Made by a program: the position numbers and the translations under genes. Of a DNA stretch of 64,000 bases, positions 12,486 through 25,433 are shown piece after piece (the first letter of the stretch is position 1; each line of letters starts with the position of its first letter). The notes under the pieces are model-generated. The model saw only the letters and a list, made by a program, of their open reading frames with translations, was not told where the DNA came from and ran no database searches. This DNA comes from Tubiluchus corallicola (lineage: Eukaryota; Priapulida; Priapulimorpha; Priapulimorphida; Tubiluchidae): assembly GCA_030141605.1 (NCBI GenBank), contig JAQGDQ010000442.1, positions 1 to 64,000 of the forward strand, read 5' to 3'.

Positions 12486-13474
12486 CACTATATATGGGAA
12501 GCCCAGAAGGTACAGGTGACAGAGCAGCATTGACCAAGGCCACAACCAGGATTAAACTGATGTCAGTTAAATAATAAATGATATTAAATGTACGTGGCAA
12601 GAACCTGTTGAGTTATTAGTGGTAGTGATTTAAATTAAGAATCACAAATGAAATGTGCGGCAACTCTTATACCACTTTTAACTTGATGAATTAGAATGCA
12701 GACAAATTAGATAATACATGCAACAAATAACATTCAAACTGCATAATAATTCATCAATAAAACTGCAGAACTCATAATGCAGAGCGAGTGCAGTACAGCA
12801 TCCAACACTGCAGGTTAAAATATACAGGTTTATAAAAACCACGAAATGAAATCCTAGCCAGCAGTTTTTGCAGTTAACACCTGTGATCCTAAAGCTCTGG
12901 TCGACTGTAATTGTTCTACACCTGCTGAGGGTCCTAGCTTGTACTGAGGTGCTTTTTGCGAATCTCCGAGAAGATTTCAGATGCAAGAGCAGAAACCATT
13001 CTCAGTTTCATATGGCAACCTTAGCAGATAACCCACCCACACACATTAACCCTTTAAATGACAGGAAACAATGTGCACTGTGCCATAAACGCAGAAACTT
13101 TACCATCATAGTCTTGGCATTATTTAAAGCATGATTATAATATGGGCTATAATTTGTTATCTATTTCTAACGAGTACAAAACTTTTTACACGAATGAAAA
13201 TTTTCTTTTTGAAGTTTTTTCTTGCCACATTAGATGTAAGAGGTAATGTTAGCAATGAACAAATTTCATTAAAGCTATACTGGCTCTAGAACGTAATTGT
13301 TTTGATTTTTTGACAGGAATGAGTTGTACACCATACTAACATATCTTACTCTCACTTAATTATATATATTCACATTGCTTGCTGATCTTGTTAATTAATA
13401 TTATTTTGCTTGTTGATCTGTTTGTTTATTTGATGTGACTGTACCACGAGTACGAATAAAACTGATATGATGTA

Positions 13475-13942
13475 CAGTAGTACCTCTGTTTTCGACCATA
13501 ATTCGTTCCTAAAAACCGTTTGAAAACCTATTTGGTTGGGAACAAAATCATTTATTCCCAAAAGAAATAATGTAAAAGCAAATAAAGCACCAAATGAACT
13601 GTAAAGTATTACTAAAACGAAATATAATAATGCAAAAATGTTTATACAAACAGTAGATATGATATAACTGATAAGAAAAACATAGTAGAATTACTTGGAA
13701 AGAAAAACATAATTGTTCCTGCATAAAAAAGCGTAAAAAAATAAGCGTAGAAAGCACTAAGCGATGTTAGGCAATTCAAATCTTGTGCGTGACTAATCTC
13801 GGGCATGGGTGATTACGCTCGGCTCGCCGCGCATGCGTTCATCACGTGTTTGGTCGAAAGCGGAGACAATTTCAGCTCGAATTTTCTGGTTGAAAACCGA
13901 TTTGTACGAGTACTGAGACGTTCGACAATGGAGGTATGACTG
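13475..13942. mobile_element. TA-target MITE, family 2
   Basis: Inverted ends CAGTAGTACCTCTGTTTTCG and (from the other side) CAGTCATACCTCCATTGTCG, flanked by TA on both sides (13473-13474, 13943-13944). 468 bp with no transposase. A lone related end (CAGTGATACCTCC) is at 35126. Confidence 0.75.
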
Positions 13943-14499
13943 TATTGAAATTCTGCACCACAAGAACCTGTTTAAATAAAAGAAATTTTCAGGCAAAATG
14001 TTTACTTTCGTAGTCAGTATTATGTAAACATCAATAAGATCTCCAAGGTGTCTTCTTAATTCAAGTGAGGTAAAATTGCAATACATCAATCATTCTAAAT
14101 ATGTGAGAGTTTTACAACCAAATGTTATTTCTGTAATGCACTGAAGGTAATTACGTTAATTTTACATTTTGCGCCTAAACAAAATTTGTGTCAAGAACTA
14201 TTATCGTCGTTTATTGTTAACATGATTTTGTTCTCTAATCCTGGCCGATAAATTGGAACTTTTTTCTTCTGTCCTTCAACAGCCAAGTTCATTTCACCAA
14301 GTTCCCACCTAAGAAAAGAGAAAACAAAACAAAATTAAAGAAACAAAAAACAAGTTTTTTATGAAGTTAGATTGTTTTAGGTTATTTAACGTTTAAAACA
14401 TGATTTTGAGCTTTTGAGACTTAAAAACAGTTTAAATTAACGAGATTCATGTTAACCTCTTCATTATATCGACTCATAACATTAATGATAATCAGTATT

Positions 14500-14840
14500 A
14501 TGTTGTATTTTATTGTATTAGTTTGTATTGTTTTATATTGCATTGTATTGCACTGTACTGTACTGTACTGTACTGTACTGTACTGTACTGTACTGTACTG
14601 TACTGTACTGTACTGTACTGTACTGTAATGTACTGTTCTGTAAGGTACCATACTACAATGTATTGCACTTTATTGAACTGCACTGTACTGTTATATAATT
14701 TAATGTACTGTAATACACTGTACTGTACTGCACCGTAAAATGCCGTGCCGTACCGTGCTGTAGTGTAATGTACTGAATTGCACTGTATTGTACTGTATTG
14801 CATTATATTACATTGCATTACATTTTGTTGCACTTTATTT
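14500..14840. repeat. TACTG pentanucleotide array with degenerate flanks
   Basis: Perfect core of 14 units at 14556-14625, with decayed units (CATTG, CACTG, TATTG) on both sides. Confidence 0.95.
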
Positions 14841-15067
14841 TACTTGAATCACATCAAGAAGAAAATGGCAATATGCGAAAAAATTGATACAGGTTTTCTA
14901 TGAAAAAAACTCGTGTTGTCTAAGTGCTTGAAGCAAAATAATGGAATAAGATCTAGTTGCATCTTTAATATTTTAGATTTGAGATATAAATAACTCTGTA
15001 TATATACTAAGTATACTAAGAGTTAGTCAACAGTTAACAATAGTTAACAAAGCATAAGGTGAGATAA

Positions 15068-15170
15068 ATAGCCGAAGAGTGATGGCATGTGCTTACAACC
15101 AAAGTTAAGAATGTCACTGAGACTGGTTAATGAATTGGGTGGGTGATTGTCTAGGTTCGATATTTATTCT
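15068..15170 (+). repeat. Decayed 5S-like sequence
   Basis: ACCAAAGTTAAGAATGTCAC, GACTGGTTAATGAATTGGGT and GGGTGATTGTCTAGG follow the order and spacing of 5S rRNA positions ~40-95. The sequence downstream does not match the body of the other 5S-SINEs here, so this is an older SINE of another subfamily or a 5S pseudogene. Confidence 0.55.
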
Positions 15171-16124
15171 GTGAGGTTTCTTTTGCCAAACTGATTCTGG
15201 CTGTTTACCTTGAACACATGTTCACATCCAGACATGACTCAGACATTTGTCTCATTCACATAAATGAGACATGCATTTAACTCACTTAAGAGGCACAAAC
15301 CAGTTAATCATCTAGGCAGCGATCCTGCCTCAAATATCTACATTGAGTAGTAGGGATATGCCGTATCCAGATCCATCCCAGCTCTGGCAGAAATGTTCAT
15401 CGGTGTTTTGGCTGTTTGTATTTCTGTTTTTCTATGTGCAAAACTACTGATTACACTAATTATGAAAAAACAGTATAGGTAAGAAAAACAAAACAGGTTA
15501 ATTTACCTAAACTGTTTTGGTTGTTTTAAAGTTTCAGAAATTTATGAAAACATTGCTTAGTTTTTACGCCACTATGCTTGTAGCGCAAGCAATACCAGCA
15601 ATCTTCACCCTGTGGTAGCTTACAGCAAATAGCAGGCAAGGATAGCACTACTGCTGCAAAAATGTCTGCTAAAAATTTAGAGCCACGTACTTCCAGTAAA
15701 ACCATACTTTAGAGGTTAAACAACAAGCTGATAATGGACAGGCTACGCCACCACATGAATGAAAGGCTAAGCAAATGAAATAACTTTTACATTGATCTGT
15801 AGATCCGGGCCCAGATCCGGGTACATACAGATCCTCATCCAAACCAGAACCAACCAGCGTCCCTGTTGAGTAAACCTCTCCAATGAATCTTGGACTTTGA
15901 CTCACACGTGAGGACAAATTGTACATATAAGTGAAATCTTTAAGCATTTACCCCTGTTCCGTCTTATTTGCTTCAGTGTAAAGCAAGCCTCTGTTTCTTT
16001 TACCAGCGACAGGTAGCAGCATCTGTTAAAATAAACGAGCATGTGTAAAAGATGTTTTCAAATGGATAGTGCATTAAATCACTCATTTTATATTGTTGTT
16101 TGTTCATTAATTTATTAATTCAAG

Positions 16125-16560
16125 CATTCATTCAGGCATTCATTCATTCACTCGTTCATTCATTCATTCATTTGTTTGCTTATTTATTAAGTCATTTACT
16201 CATTCATTAACACATTTATTCATTCACTCATTCATTTGTTCATTCATTTACTGATTCATTTATTGCACAATTTTCACAGTCATTCTTTCATTCATTTATT
16301 AAGTCATTCACTCATTCATTTGTCCATTCACTCATTGATTCACTTATTCATTCATTCATTCATTCATTCAATGATTCAGTGGCTCATACATTCATTCACT
16401 CATTCATTTGTCCATTCACTCATTGATTCACTTATTCATTCATTCATTCAATGATTCGGTGGTTCATACATTCATTCGTTTATTAACTCATTCATTCATT
16501 CATTCATTCACTTACTTATTCATTCATTCATTCTTTTGTTCATTCATTCAAACATTCTGA
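16125..16560. repeat. CATT tetranucleotide satellite
   Basis: Long imperfect ATTC array. Open frames through it are low complexity. Confidence 0.95.
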
Positions 16561-17094
16561 AGGTAATACATAAGTGCTCTTAAGTTTTCTAAATCACACA
16601 TGTGAAATCCACCAATTTATGAACAGTGCATATAAAAAGGGGCACCGCGCAGTGAAAGGGAAATGACATTTGCAGTACTTAGTCTATGAAAATATTTTGG
16701 GCAGGATGCTATTACAGAACCAGAAGTCCAGTAAGTAGAGAGAAAAATTGCCTCATCATACTTTCATAGACATGCTTTAAAGGAAAAGCCAAACCTTCTG
16801 GGAAGTTTGCTTTATTTTAAAGTTTGCAAAAAGTGAAATGCTAGAAGAATTTAGAAATAAAAAGGCGATAAGCGCCTTGCATAATTAGTAAAATTGCTTT
16901 AATTTTATAATCATTTCGTGCCATTTCTTCCACCAATACCATCGTTCATCAGCTGAAGAAAAGCAGTGCACTGTCAATTTCCGTCAAAGTATAATAATTT
17001 TTACAAAAAATTAGACAGTCAATTTTGTGATATTTTTGCAGGAACATTAGTCAAGCTGCAGAAGTTTGAATTAGTTTAAACAGCATGTGCTTAC

Positions 17095-17326
17095 AGAAAG
17101 CCATGATGCACTCGTCAAAAGTCACAACGTCCACCAGCTAGGTCATAATTTTCAAGTGATTGGCAGCTACTAGAAAGCCATGACGCACCCATCAAAAGTC
17201 ACAGCGTCCACCAGCTATGTCATAATTTTCAAGTGAATGGCAGCTACTAGAAAGCCATGACGCACTCATCAAAAGTCACAGCGTCCACCAGCTATGTCAT
17301 AATTTTCAAGTGAATGGCAGTTACTA
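17095..17326. repeat. 77-bp tandem repeat, three units
   Basis: Units beginning AGAAAGCCATGAYGCAC start at 17095, 17172 and 17249, an exact 77-bp period with few differences. Confidence 0.95.
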
Positions 17327-17999
17327 CCACACCTGAAAACTTCTATACCGAGGTAGCATAAATGAACTATATGCTTTATGGACAATTTTTCGCAAATTTC
17401 TATGTTACAGTTTTTAAGTTTAAGTGATAACCTAAAATAAACAAAAGAATCTAAGTGACTTGTCCTCTCCTTTAATTTGAAATGTTGAACAAGTTTACGT
17501 AATCGAATGCAACCAAAACGAGACAGCTGCATTTTACCTACGACCAGCTATCACAGCTGCATTTTAGCTACGACCAGCTATCAGAATTCTCTTAAATTTC
17601 ACCTTCAATTTATTTTGCAAATGACTAATAACATTCAAAGAAAAAAATCTTCGAAAGAGTGGTGTTTAGAGAGGTATTAGAGCAACTCCATCCCTTATAC
17701 TTTATCTTTTATACTTTTCTCTTATACTAATGACAAAAATCTGTTGCACATCCTTACAGCCACTGAGATCCATTCCACACTTAGTTTCTGAAAAGCAAAT
17801 TAAAGTTACCTTTGCCTCCGTAGGACTGGTCTTATTGTTTTCTGTATCGGTCATATCAATCCATTTTATGGTAATAGGTGCTCCGCCCAACTGCTGCACT
17901 CCAACGTCACTGTTACGAAGAATTTCGACAGATTTCAGGTAAAGTAGATTCTTCTTCAAATTCACTATCCATGAAATATAAAATAAATTATAACATGAT

Positions 18000-18421
18000 C
18001 AAGCGCGGATACAGGTTTTAGAACAATGGTGGGCCTAACAGAAAAGCAGTTAGAGGGTCTGGGGTGGTGTAAGCTCCCCTGTGGTCCACCCAGACAACAA
18101 TAGATTTTACTGCATTTCAGACCAATTTCCTGCCTTCTGGAAACCATCTCGAAGAAGCTCACTAGTTTAGAAAAGGTGTCACTTCACCTTTGACTCAAAA
18201 TTACATACCAATATATTGGTATACACTATACAGCACGTTGTACATAACTTTCATCTGTTTTCTTGTGATATATGATTTTTGCAGATATAAGGCACCTTTA
18301 CGATTTAGCAAAATCGTTCTAATGCTTTTAATTCAGACAAAATATTAATTTGGTGTGTTGTAACAGTTACTGTGCAAGGGAGGGCCCAGGCCCTTGGGCC
18401 CTCAACCTAAATCTGCCACTG
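18000..18421. mobile_element. Probable hAT-type non-autonomous element
   Basis: The left end CAAGCGCGGATACAGG and the inverted right end CAGTGGCAGATTTAGG match at 11 of 16 positions and resemble CAGTGGCGGATCCAGG-type hAT termini. Just inside the two ends lie complementary GTGGGCC and GGGCCCTC tracts. The 8-bp duplication is unclear. Confidence 0.5.
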
Positions 18422-18429
18422 ATGATGCA

Positions 18430-20160
18430 AGAAAGTGCATATTGTGCAGTGTAAGTATTAAATAAACAAAGTTTTGATGGATTAACAGTAATATACTGTA
18501 TGTGTTTGTTATATGTTTAAACTAGTGCAAATGCAACAAAGTTTACACATCAAAGTCTGATGTCCTGTCTAAATTGTTGCATTTAACTTGCATTATTGTG
18601 TTGTTACTGATATAGTATATGTTTTAATGTTAGATATGTGTTTGTATATATATTTATATTTTTGTTTGTATTGTATACATAAGTTTATAATATATTAATG
18701 TATATATTGTAAATTGTATACATGTGCAGTGCAAGCGGTGAATGGTAAATAAATATAAAAAAAGCTGCTGACTCTCCAAAAACAAAATGTTAAGTGTAAT
18801 GATGTAATCTTTATATAGTTGTCTTGAAGCACGCATGCGCATTAGAGAATAAAGGATTGTCTTGTCACCTGCCATTACGCTTTGTTTAGATTTCTGTTTA
18901 TCCAATTTGCGACGTTAATGAATAGATTTAACGCTTATTAAACACCATAGGGAAATATATTACATATTTATTACATTACTTATTACTGATTAGGCTTAGT
19001 ATTTTTACGATATTGATCAACGCTGGATCACCTTGAATTCTCCACTTCAAAAATGACGACGTCCCCAGTAAAACAAAGGCACCACCAAATGCAATCTTTG
19101 CAAGGTTTAACGTTAAAGGAGAATACATAGCATAACACAATGCGGTGACTTATCGACGGCAGCTACTGCTGCAGAATGAAAATGTAACGAATTTTTACAA
19201 TTTTTGAGAAATGAAAACGTGGACGCGGCCATGTTAGAAGTCGTAAATGCTAGCGTTCGTCAGCTATAAGCTACGTGCCGTCTTCAAACGTTTAGCCAGG
19301 AAAGAGCAAATGGGCTCATCCACGACGACACCACTCTTTCCTGATGAAAGCTACTGTGTGTCGTATATCTATGGTGTGACTGCGGGCCTGAACATTATTA
19401 TGGGATAGACAATAGACATGCAGGTTGATATGTAACGTACAGCCATTTTCTAGGATTGCAGAAAAACTAGTAATATACTAATAGTACAGAAAAATATTGA
19501 TACAATTTTCCCAGTCTTAATCAGTCTCAATTATTTTTCTTGTTCGTCTCTCTCGTTCTTTCTCCTCTTCAATCTCTTTCCTTTTGTTTTCAGTTCACAT
19601 TTTCCTTACCCTTTGGCACGGAGGTCAACTTTTCTATCATGTGGCAAATGCGTACAAAAATTAAAGAAGATGCAAGAAAATCAAGATACCATCTAACACT
19701 AGCAAATTAAGTAATTACACAAATTCTTTTTTGCTGGATATATTCATATCTTCGCCTCAAATTTGCCTGCTTTCTGTAGCCTCATTACATTCAGTGGCTA
19801 ACTAACCATAATTATATTGACCTTATTTAGGTGAATTGTATAAAAAATTATATTTTCCGTTTTTCTTTCATTTTTTTCATTCTTACTATTCTATTTTTCT
19901 TAGTTTTTCTCCACACTAATTTTTCATTTCTTTTTTACGGCCGCTGTGGTTAGACAATAAAACTGAATTGACAGTTTGTTTCACCCATTTCTTTTGTTTA
20001 TAGTTTTCCTGTCTGTTCGTGTTGGGTATTTTGTTAACTGTTGCACATACAGGCTGCACAATGAAATTGCAAACAACAGCAATTGCGAAGAATAAAAATT
20101 GGTATCAAAACTTACTACGTTTCGCCAGTTTTTAGAAAAATTGCTCACAGAAATACAATT
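18430..20160. other. No gene recognised
   Basis: AT-rich sequence with pyrimidine-rich tracts near 19540 and 19860. No convincing ORF or repeat partner. Confidence 0.4.
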
Positions 20161-20164
20161 CAAT

Positions 20165-20765
20165 ACTATACAGCTTAAAGGAAAACCGGACGATCGTGTA
20201 AACATTAGTTCAGAATAAAGAATGCTCTAAAATATTGAAAACTACAAAAAACGTTTTTTTAACCAAAGCTTAGGTTAAAGAATAATTACCTCGGATAGTC
20301 AAATTTCGTTGAACTTTCAAAACTATGTGCGGCTCATGAATATACTTTGTCACAAATGGTGACAAATGTGTTGCACGTGGCCAACAAATAGATGGCAATA
20401 GAAGGCATTGATAACCATGATTATCAACTGCAGTGTTAGTTTCTAACGTCACATGAAGTAGAGCCCATTTTCGTGACATCACGAGTTTCAGCAGTAACAC
20501 TTACGCAAACGTGCTTGACGTGCAAGGGAAGATGCCTGCCATTGCACAAACTGTCATTAGCTTCTGACGTAAGCAATAGCTGTGTTCGGTTGCCATTATT
20601 TAACCTTCTAAGCTAATGATTCAAATATTATAAACAATTGCTAAGTTTTATAGGCAAGAAAATGTATATTTTTGACAGTAAATTAAAATGAGATTGAGTC
20701 TAAATAATCGTCCAATTTTACTTTAACAGTCTATCACAGTGAAAAGAAGTTGTGTTGAATATTAA
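20165..20765 (+). repeat. Interspersed repeat R1, copy 1
   Basis: Collinear with 40400-40995 over ~580 bp: AATAAAGAATGCTCT, GTTGAACTTTCAAAACTA, GTAAGCAATAGCTGTGTTCG and ACTTTAACAGTCTATCA in the same order. It starts near TTAAAGGAAAACCGGACG. Class unknown; a TTAA-type DNA element is possible. It lies downstream of the sulfotransferase gene. Confidence 0.7.
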
Positions 20766-21142
20766 TTACTCACAGTGGCAGTCGAAGCGTGATTTAAGGC
20801 AACTAATATAATTATAGTAAATGCAGCAGCAGGTATTGTCACAATACATAAAGCTTTTGATAATAAAAGTTACAGTCTATGGGAATGATAGATAAATAAA
20901 TAAATAGCTTAATAAACTGACACTTTAAATGCAAGTTACTTGCGATAGCTTTCTGCTCTGAAATATCTATGGTCGTGCAAATCAACGTCCGTTATAATTA
21001 AATTTTATAAGCATCTGCTACACTGATCTTGTCGTCTGATATGTAGCGACACTGTGACATCTGTGACACTTGATGAAACCAGTCTTCATAATGTTATCAT
21101 AAAGATTTAACATGATAATTTTTCAAATGCCCATAGTTCAGG

Positions 21143-22255
21143 CTAGCTGTCCGTCTCGGCGTATTTATAATCATACAAATCAAAGTCCACTTTAAACATT
21201 TCATATACTTTCTCTACTCTCCTCCTAGATACATTCTTGTAATAATGCTCAAAGTTCTTCTTGCGCTTTGAAGACTCGTAGCGTTTGGGGAATCTATCCA
21301 ACTCTGTAAACTTCAATTTTTCTTTCAGATGTTCGACATCTTTGTTCATATTTTCGTACTTGCCGACAAAGTCGTACATAATCCGGCAAGGGTTGCACAG
21401 TTTCTCATACAGTTGCCAGTGTTCATTGTACTTGCCCATGAGCACATACTGCAAAAACTCCTCAAAAGTCGGATTTTCGACATTGTTTGTGTATCTCACT
21501 TTTCTCACGTTTTCGATGATCCAACGCCGCACGCTGTTAAAATGTACATCACCAATCACAAACTTGTCATGATACGCTGAGAAAAGTCTATCAAACGGGT
21601 GCCGAACAAACATGAACTTGTAGTAAGTACCGATGATCTCTTGACGCTTTTCTTTCGAATATCCTGAGAGCAAGTTCGGTTTATAATTCTTATTTACGTG
21701 TACATCAATTTGCTTAATATGTAGGACATCATCTGTTCCATTGTGGTCGGTCATAAAGAAAATTCTCTTCCAATTCGTACAGGCGATTTTAGGAATCCAA
21801 CAGAAGAGCAATTTGTACTTTTCCACAACTATCAAATGCCTGAGTTGGTCTTGAATAATTCCAGGCAATTTTCCTTGGGGATATTTGTCGTGACAGATGT
21901 CACGAATTCTCTTCACTCTTAAATCGTACTCACTTAGGTTACTTTCTAGTCTAGATTCATCGAGATAGTCAGAACACCGTGATTTGTTAGTGAAACCTTC
22001 ACTGCTGCAGTTATTCTCTAAATCAGCTTTTTGCTCTTCTGAGACATAATTTTTCCAGTTTGTCTCCTCTTCCATGTGGTTGGAGCTGTCGTACCTGCTT
22101 CTGGAAGATCTGCCCAACTTGCTGGAAACTTCAGTAATATGATTTGGCAATATTGTTCCTTTTGGAAATGTCAGCAATATTGTTAACAGCAAAACAAACG
22201 ACAACAGTACTGTTAATACCAGCCGTCCTTTTAACATCTTGTGTCTGTAAATCAT
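21143..22255 (-). CDS. CHST-like: Carbohydrate sulfotransferase, CHST8-14 (HNK-1/chondroitin) family
   Basis: Intact 370-aa type II Golgi membrane enzyme in one coding exon. A short basic cytosolic tail (RHKMLKGR) precedes a membrane anchor at residues about 11-31, then a luminal stem. Catalytic motifs are present: 5'-phosphosulfate loop IPKIACTNWKR (154-164) and 3'-phosphate site RHPFDRLFSAY (218-228). Also present are the LCNPC and YDFVGKYENM segment (287-303) and the family-typical DFDLYDY end. N-glycosylation sequons occur at N82, N90, N106, N172 and N341. The family transfers sulfate from PAPS to hydroxyls of GalNAc or related sugars on chondroitin, dermatan, HNK-1 or N-glycans; the acceptor here cannot be told. 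The length matches CHST11-14. A CTTTTTC-type acceptor (CGTTTTTCAG) lies five bases before the ATG, so a 5'UTR intron is likely. Confidence 0.93.
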   Translation of the reverse strand: MIYRHKMLKGRLVLTVLLSFVLLLTILLTFPKGTILPNHITEVSSKLGRSSRSRYDSSNHMEEETNWKNYVSEEQKADLENNCSSEGFTNKSRCSDYLDESRLESNLSEYDLRVKRIRDICHDKYPQGKLPGIIQDQLRHLIVVEKYKLLFCWIPKIACTNWKRIFFMTDHNGTDDVLHIKQIDVHVNKNYKPNLLSGYSKEKRQEIIGTYYKFMFVRHPFDRLFSAYHDKFVIGDVHFNSVRRWIIENVRKVRYTNNVENPTFEEFLQYVLMGKYNEHWQLYEKLCNPCRIMYDFVGKYENMNKDVEHLKEKLKFTELDRFPKRYESSKRKKNFEHYYKNVSRRRVEKVYEMFKVDFDLYDYKYAETDS

Positions 22256-22259
22256 TGCA

Positions 22260-22275
22260 CTGAAAAACGAAAATG
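22260..22275 (-). promoter_or_regulatory. Probable 5'UTR splice acceptor of the sulfotransferase
   Basis: On the minus strand a pyrimidine tract (ATTTTCGTTTTTCAG) ends five bases before the start codon at 22255. This suggests the promoter and a non-coding first exon lie further upstream, at higher coordinates. The upstream exon was not identified. Confidence 0.5.
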
Positions 22276-22299
22276 GTTTTTGTTATGTGTCTGGCAATT

Positions 22300-23069
22300 G
22301 ATCTGAGTCATACAGAATAAAGGCTACAATATGACCAATGTATAAAGTCGAATTCCAGTATAGCCTGCCGACCTTTTAATCCTGCAGTGTGACTATCCTT
22401 CCCTTAAAGTTGTTCATTATTGTAACTAATTGCTTAACTAATGAAATTCTCTTAACTAGAAATGTTATACTAATTAATAATGAATTGTTTATGAAATAAT
22501 TGCATATACCTCTCGTAACACACCATCAAACACACAAAATAGAACACTAGAATAACACCATGACAATTAAATTCAATTCAATTTCAATTCAATTTTAATT
22601 TATTTATCTCTTTATAATGCTACAATAAAACATGATTAATAAAAGAATCTCTAATAAGTTTTGAAGAATGATTAAAATGTATAGATAGATCTAAAACTAG
22701 AGAAAGGATAGCGAAAAGACTATAAAGTCACCTAGTCTGTTGTCGAAGTTTTATTGCCAGCAGTTATGACAAAAAGGAAGAAAATACACAAAAATTATAT
22801 ATATATAAACAACAGCACTCATAAACTAGGCCGAGGAGTACCTGTGTCAAAAATCAAGGCTGTAGTGAGAGCTTTTATATTGACAGTTAAGGTCAGCTGG
22901 TTTCTCACACCATCGTATAAGCCCAAACAGGACGTCTGGATCTACCAAAAAGGGACAAGTTGCTGTTAACCTGGAAGCAGGGCTTGTAGAGAGCCCTATC
23001 CCCACAACATGTGCTTCGGAAACAATATTATTTTTAACTCTTCCAGAATTGCACCATTCAAAATATGTC
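22300..23069. other. Upstream flank of sulfotransferase; repeat-like 3' tail near 22560-22740
   Basis: Contains AATTC-rich tract and an AAAGTCACCTAGTCTG segment recalling the GACTAGATGACC tails at 8200 and 27150, here reversed. No gene seen. Confidence 0.35.
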
Positions 23070-23720
23070 TTATAAAAACTTATAAAACAAAATAGGTCTT
23101 CTGCTACTGAAGGTATGGGTACAGGCATAGCTAAATGATTACAAATTAGGAACTGTTCTATTCAGGGATATCTCGACTATCCAAGCATGGTATTTGTTTA
23201 AACATTTATAAGTGACTTATTTGGATAAGACTGGGAAAAACACGCCCTTTTCAGGCACTCCAACTTAACCTATTGAGTAGCTTAGTCTGGTGTACACTTG
23301 CGCGATCGTACACACTATTTTATTGATCGCCTGCCTGCTGCAGCCCAAGTCAGCTGCTATTCCAGGAAAAAAATCAATCGCATAGCTAAGAACAAATTAA
23401 GGTCGTCTCATCTTTGCCAACAATTTCTCTTTAAAAATGAAGGAGACTTGAGGTTAAAACGTTTGTCAGAGTGTTGTGTCTGAATAGTTGAAATTTTCTG
23501 CATTAGCCGATCTGATCCAAGTAACACTGTACATTGCTATGGTGCAAACACGGTAGCTGCTGAATTATTTCGTTTTTTGTCAAAAATCAATTTTTAATTT
23601 GTGTAGGAAAGCAAATGCATTTAATATATATTTTTACATGAAAGTTCGCTGCCTAGAAAGTAGAAACCTACAAAAAATATGCAATAATAACGTAATCATT
23701 GCTTAGTGAGAACAGTTTTT
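23070..23720 (+). repeat. Interspersed repeat R2, copy 1
   Basis: Collinear with 52350-52960: GGCACTCCAACTTA, GAGTAGCTTAGTCTGGTGTA, TATTTTATTGATC, CTGCTATTCCAGGAAAAA. A shorter inverted piece is at 60040-60280. Class unknown. Confidence 0.75.
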
Positions 23721-25400
23721 TTTAACCTATGCTTACGGGTTTCAGAACCCTTACAAGTCCTGAAAAAGGTAAAATAATAGTTTCACTCAAACAAGTTATT
23801 GAGAAAGTCTTTTTAATGTTGTTCCTTTTTTAATTATTATCAACAATGTTTAATCTGTGTTTGATCTGAACATCTCAGTTCTGTCACATTTTCTGAAAAA
23901 ACGACTTGAATTATATTAAAGGAATCTCAACATTTATTAAATATTCTGAGGAAAAAGTTTAGGTAATAGGCAGATTTTAGCCTTTGTTTTGGAAGTAAGA
24001 AATAAAAGGAAGTTGTTTTAGTTCAATTTATATAATTTCTTTTGTGGTTTTTATTTCCTGTAGCTCTGTGGCCGTGTTTTATAATGTGCTCCATTTTTGT
24101 GTTTTTATTAGCTAAAACAGCTAATGAAATAGTTATAAAATAAAACAACTAATATTTTGCATTTGCTTGTGATTTTTTTTCTTTTTAACAGATGAAGACA
24201 GTGCACAGCGGTGACCTTTTCTTTTTAATGCATTAAATTGCACTAATAATCCTTGCTACTAAACTTATTTAAGTTTTACAACGTAGTATGCTTTATGCAA
24301 AGCTTTTACAAAGTAAAAAAAAACAGATGAATTTGCATTCCTTAAACGAATTCACGCCTGCATATAAAAACTACAAAATGCCTAAAACAGCATCAAACGT
24401 ACCTACCTGACTTGCCCTCTTTCAGCATTACACGTAAATATTGATCACTGTAATTCCCTCTCTTACAATGCTCAAACAGAGCTTGAAAATGTTACCATGG
24501 AGCAGGTACCTATTCATCATTAAAATTTTATCTTACTTTGAATACATATAGTTCCCTGCGTTATTAATTGCGTGTATGTTAACTGCAATTATCACTAGCA
24601 CTTTGGTGAGTATTACAAAATGACTTTAGCTTCCACATCGTTACAGTCCGTAGTCCATTTAGTGTCATGTTGACATTCTACGTTTTGCACACAAACGATG
24701 TTCCATTCCTTGTACATTGTGGTCCAGTAAATAGGCCTACAGGGTGGGTGGTTGCACTTTGCACCGCTACCTTAGAAAGAAAATGAATCTTTATTTAAAC
24801 GGAAGTGGTACTGACAAGCCACTGGCGTAGCTGTGTCTAGTTTTTTTTGTTGGATTACTGCTGCGTTTACCTGTCTGAAGGCAGATTTCTTTTATTTTAA
24901 AAATGTCTACAACAGACGTGACGGGCGATATATATATATATGAATCATTATTGAACTTGAAACGAGTTAAGTGCTGTTAGCGCCAGTTTCACGGATGAAA
25001 GTACTGTTCCCTGGTTTGATAAGGTGATTACATGTAAGTAATAAATTGCATGCGTAGCCCTTACCTATAAGATTCCCAGTTTATTCAAGTTAGAGCAAAT
25101 AATGCATGGAAGAATCAATGAAATGCAACTGATTGGTGAGTAGTTTAATTGCCTATCACATTCAGCACCAACGATAATTTCCTAAACATATAATCAAACA
25201 ATAACCAATAATTATCGATTACATGTCGATGAATAGCAGCAATTTCATAGAGAAAGGGGCATAATTGATAGAGGTATTAGCTATAATGAGTATCTATAGA
25301 AAACCCAGCCTACGACTGCTCACTAATTATTGGTAATTTTTTTGTTTAAAAACTTGGTATGTCAACAAGAAATATTTTAATGTTCGAGAGATGAAGAACC
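23721..25400. other. No gene recognised
   Basis: AT-rich. CACTGGCGTAGCTGTGTC near 24824 resembles a hAT terminus, but no partner end was found. Confidence 0.35.
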
Positions 25401-25406
25401 TTTTGT

Positions 25407-25433
25407 AGATAGATAGATAGATAGATAGATATT
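25407..25433. repeat. GATA microsatellite beside a retroelement-like tail
   Basis: Seven TAGA units followed by TATTTTATTTCTGAAAATCA, like the tandem-tail retroelement ends elsewhere in the window. Confidence 0.7.

Noticed and set aside
14421-14833. Tyr/Ser/Thr/Val/Gln repeat ORFs
   Set aside because: Frames of the TACTG pentanucleotide array.
15669-15947. 92-aa minus-strand ORF
   Set aside because: No recognisable domain, no splice or promoter context; likely chance.
24822-24842. hAT terminus-like sequence CACTGGCGTAGCTGTGTC
   Set aside because: No inverted partner end or target duplication found, so not called as an element.
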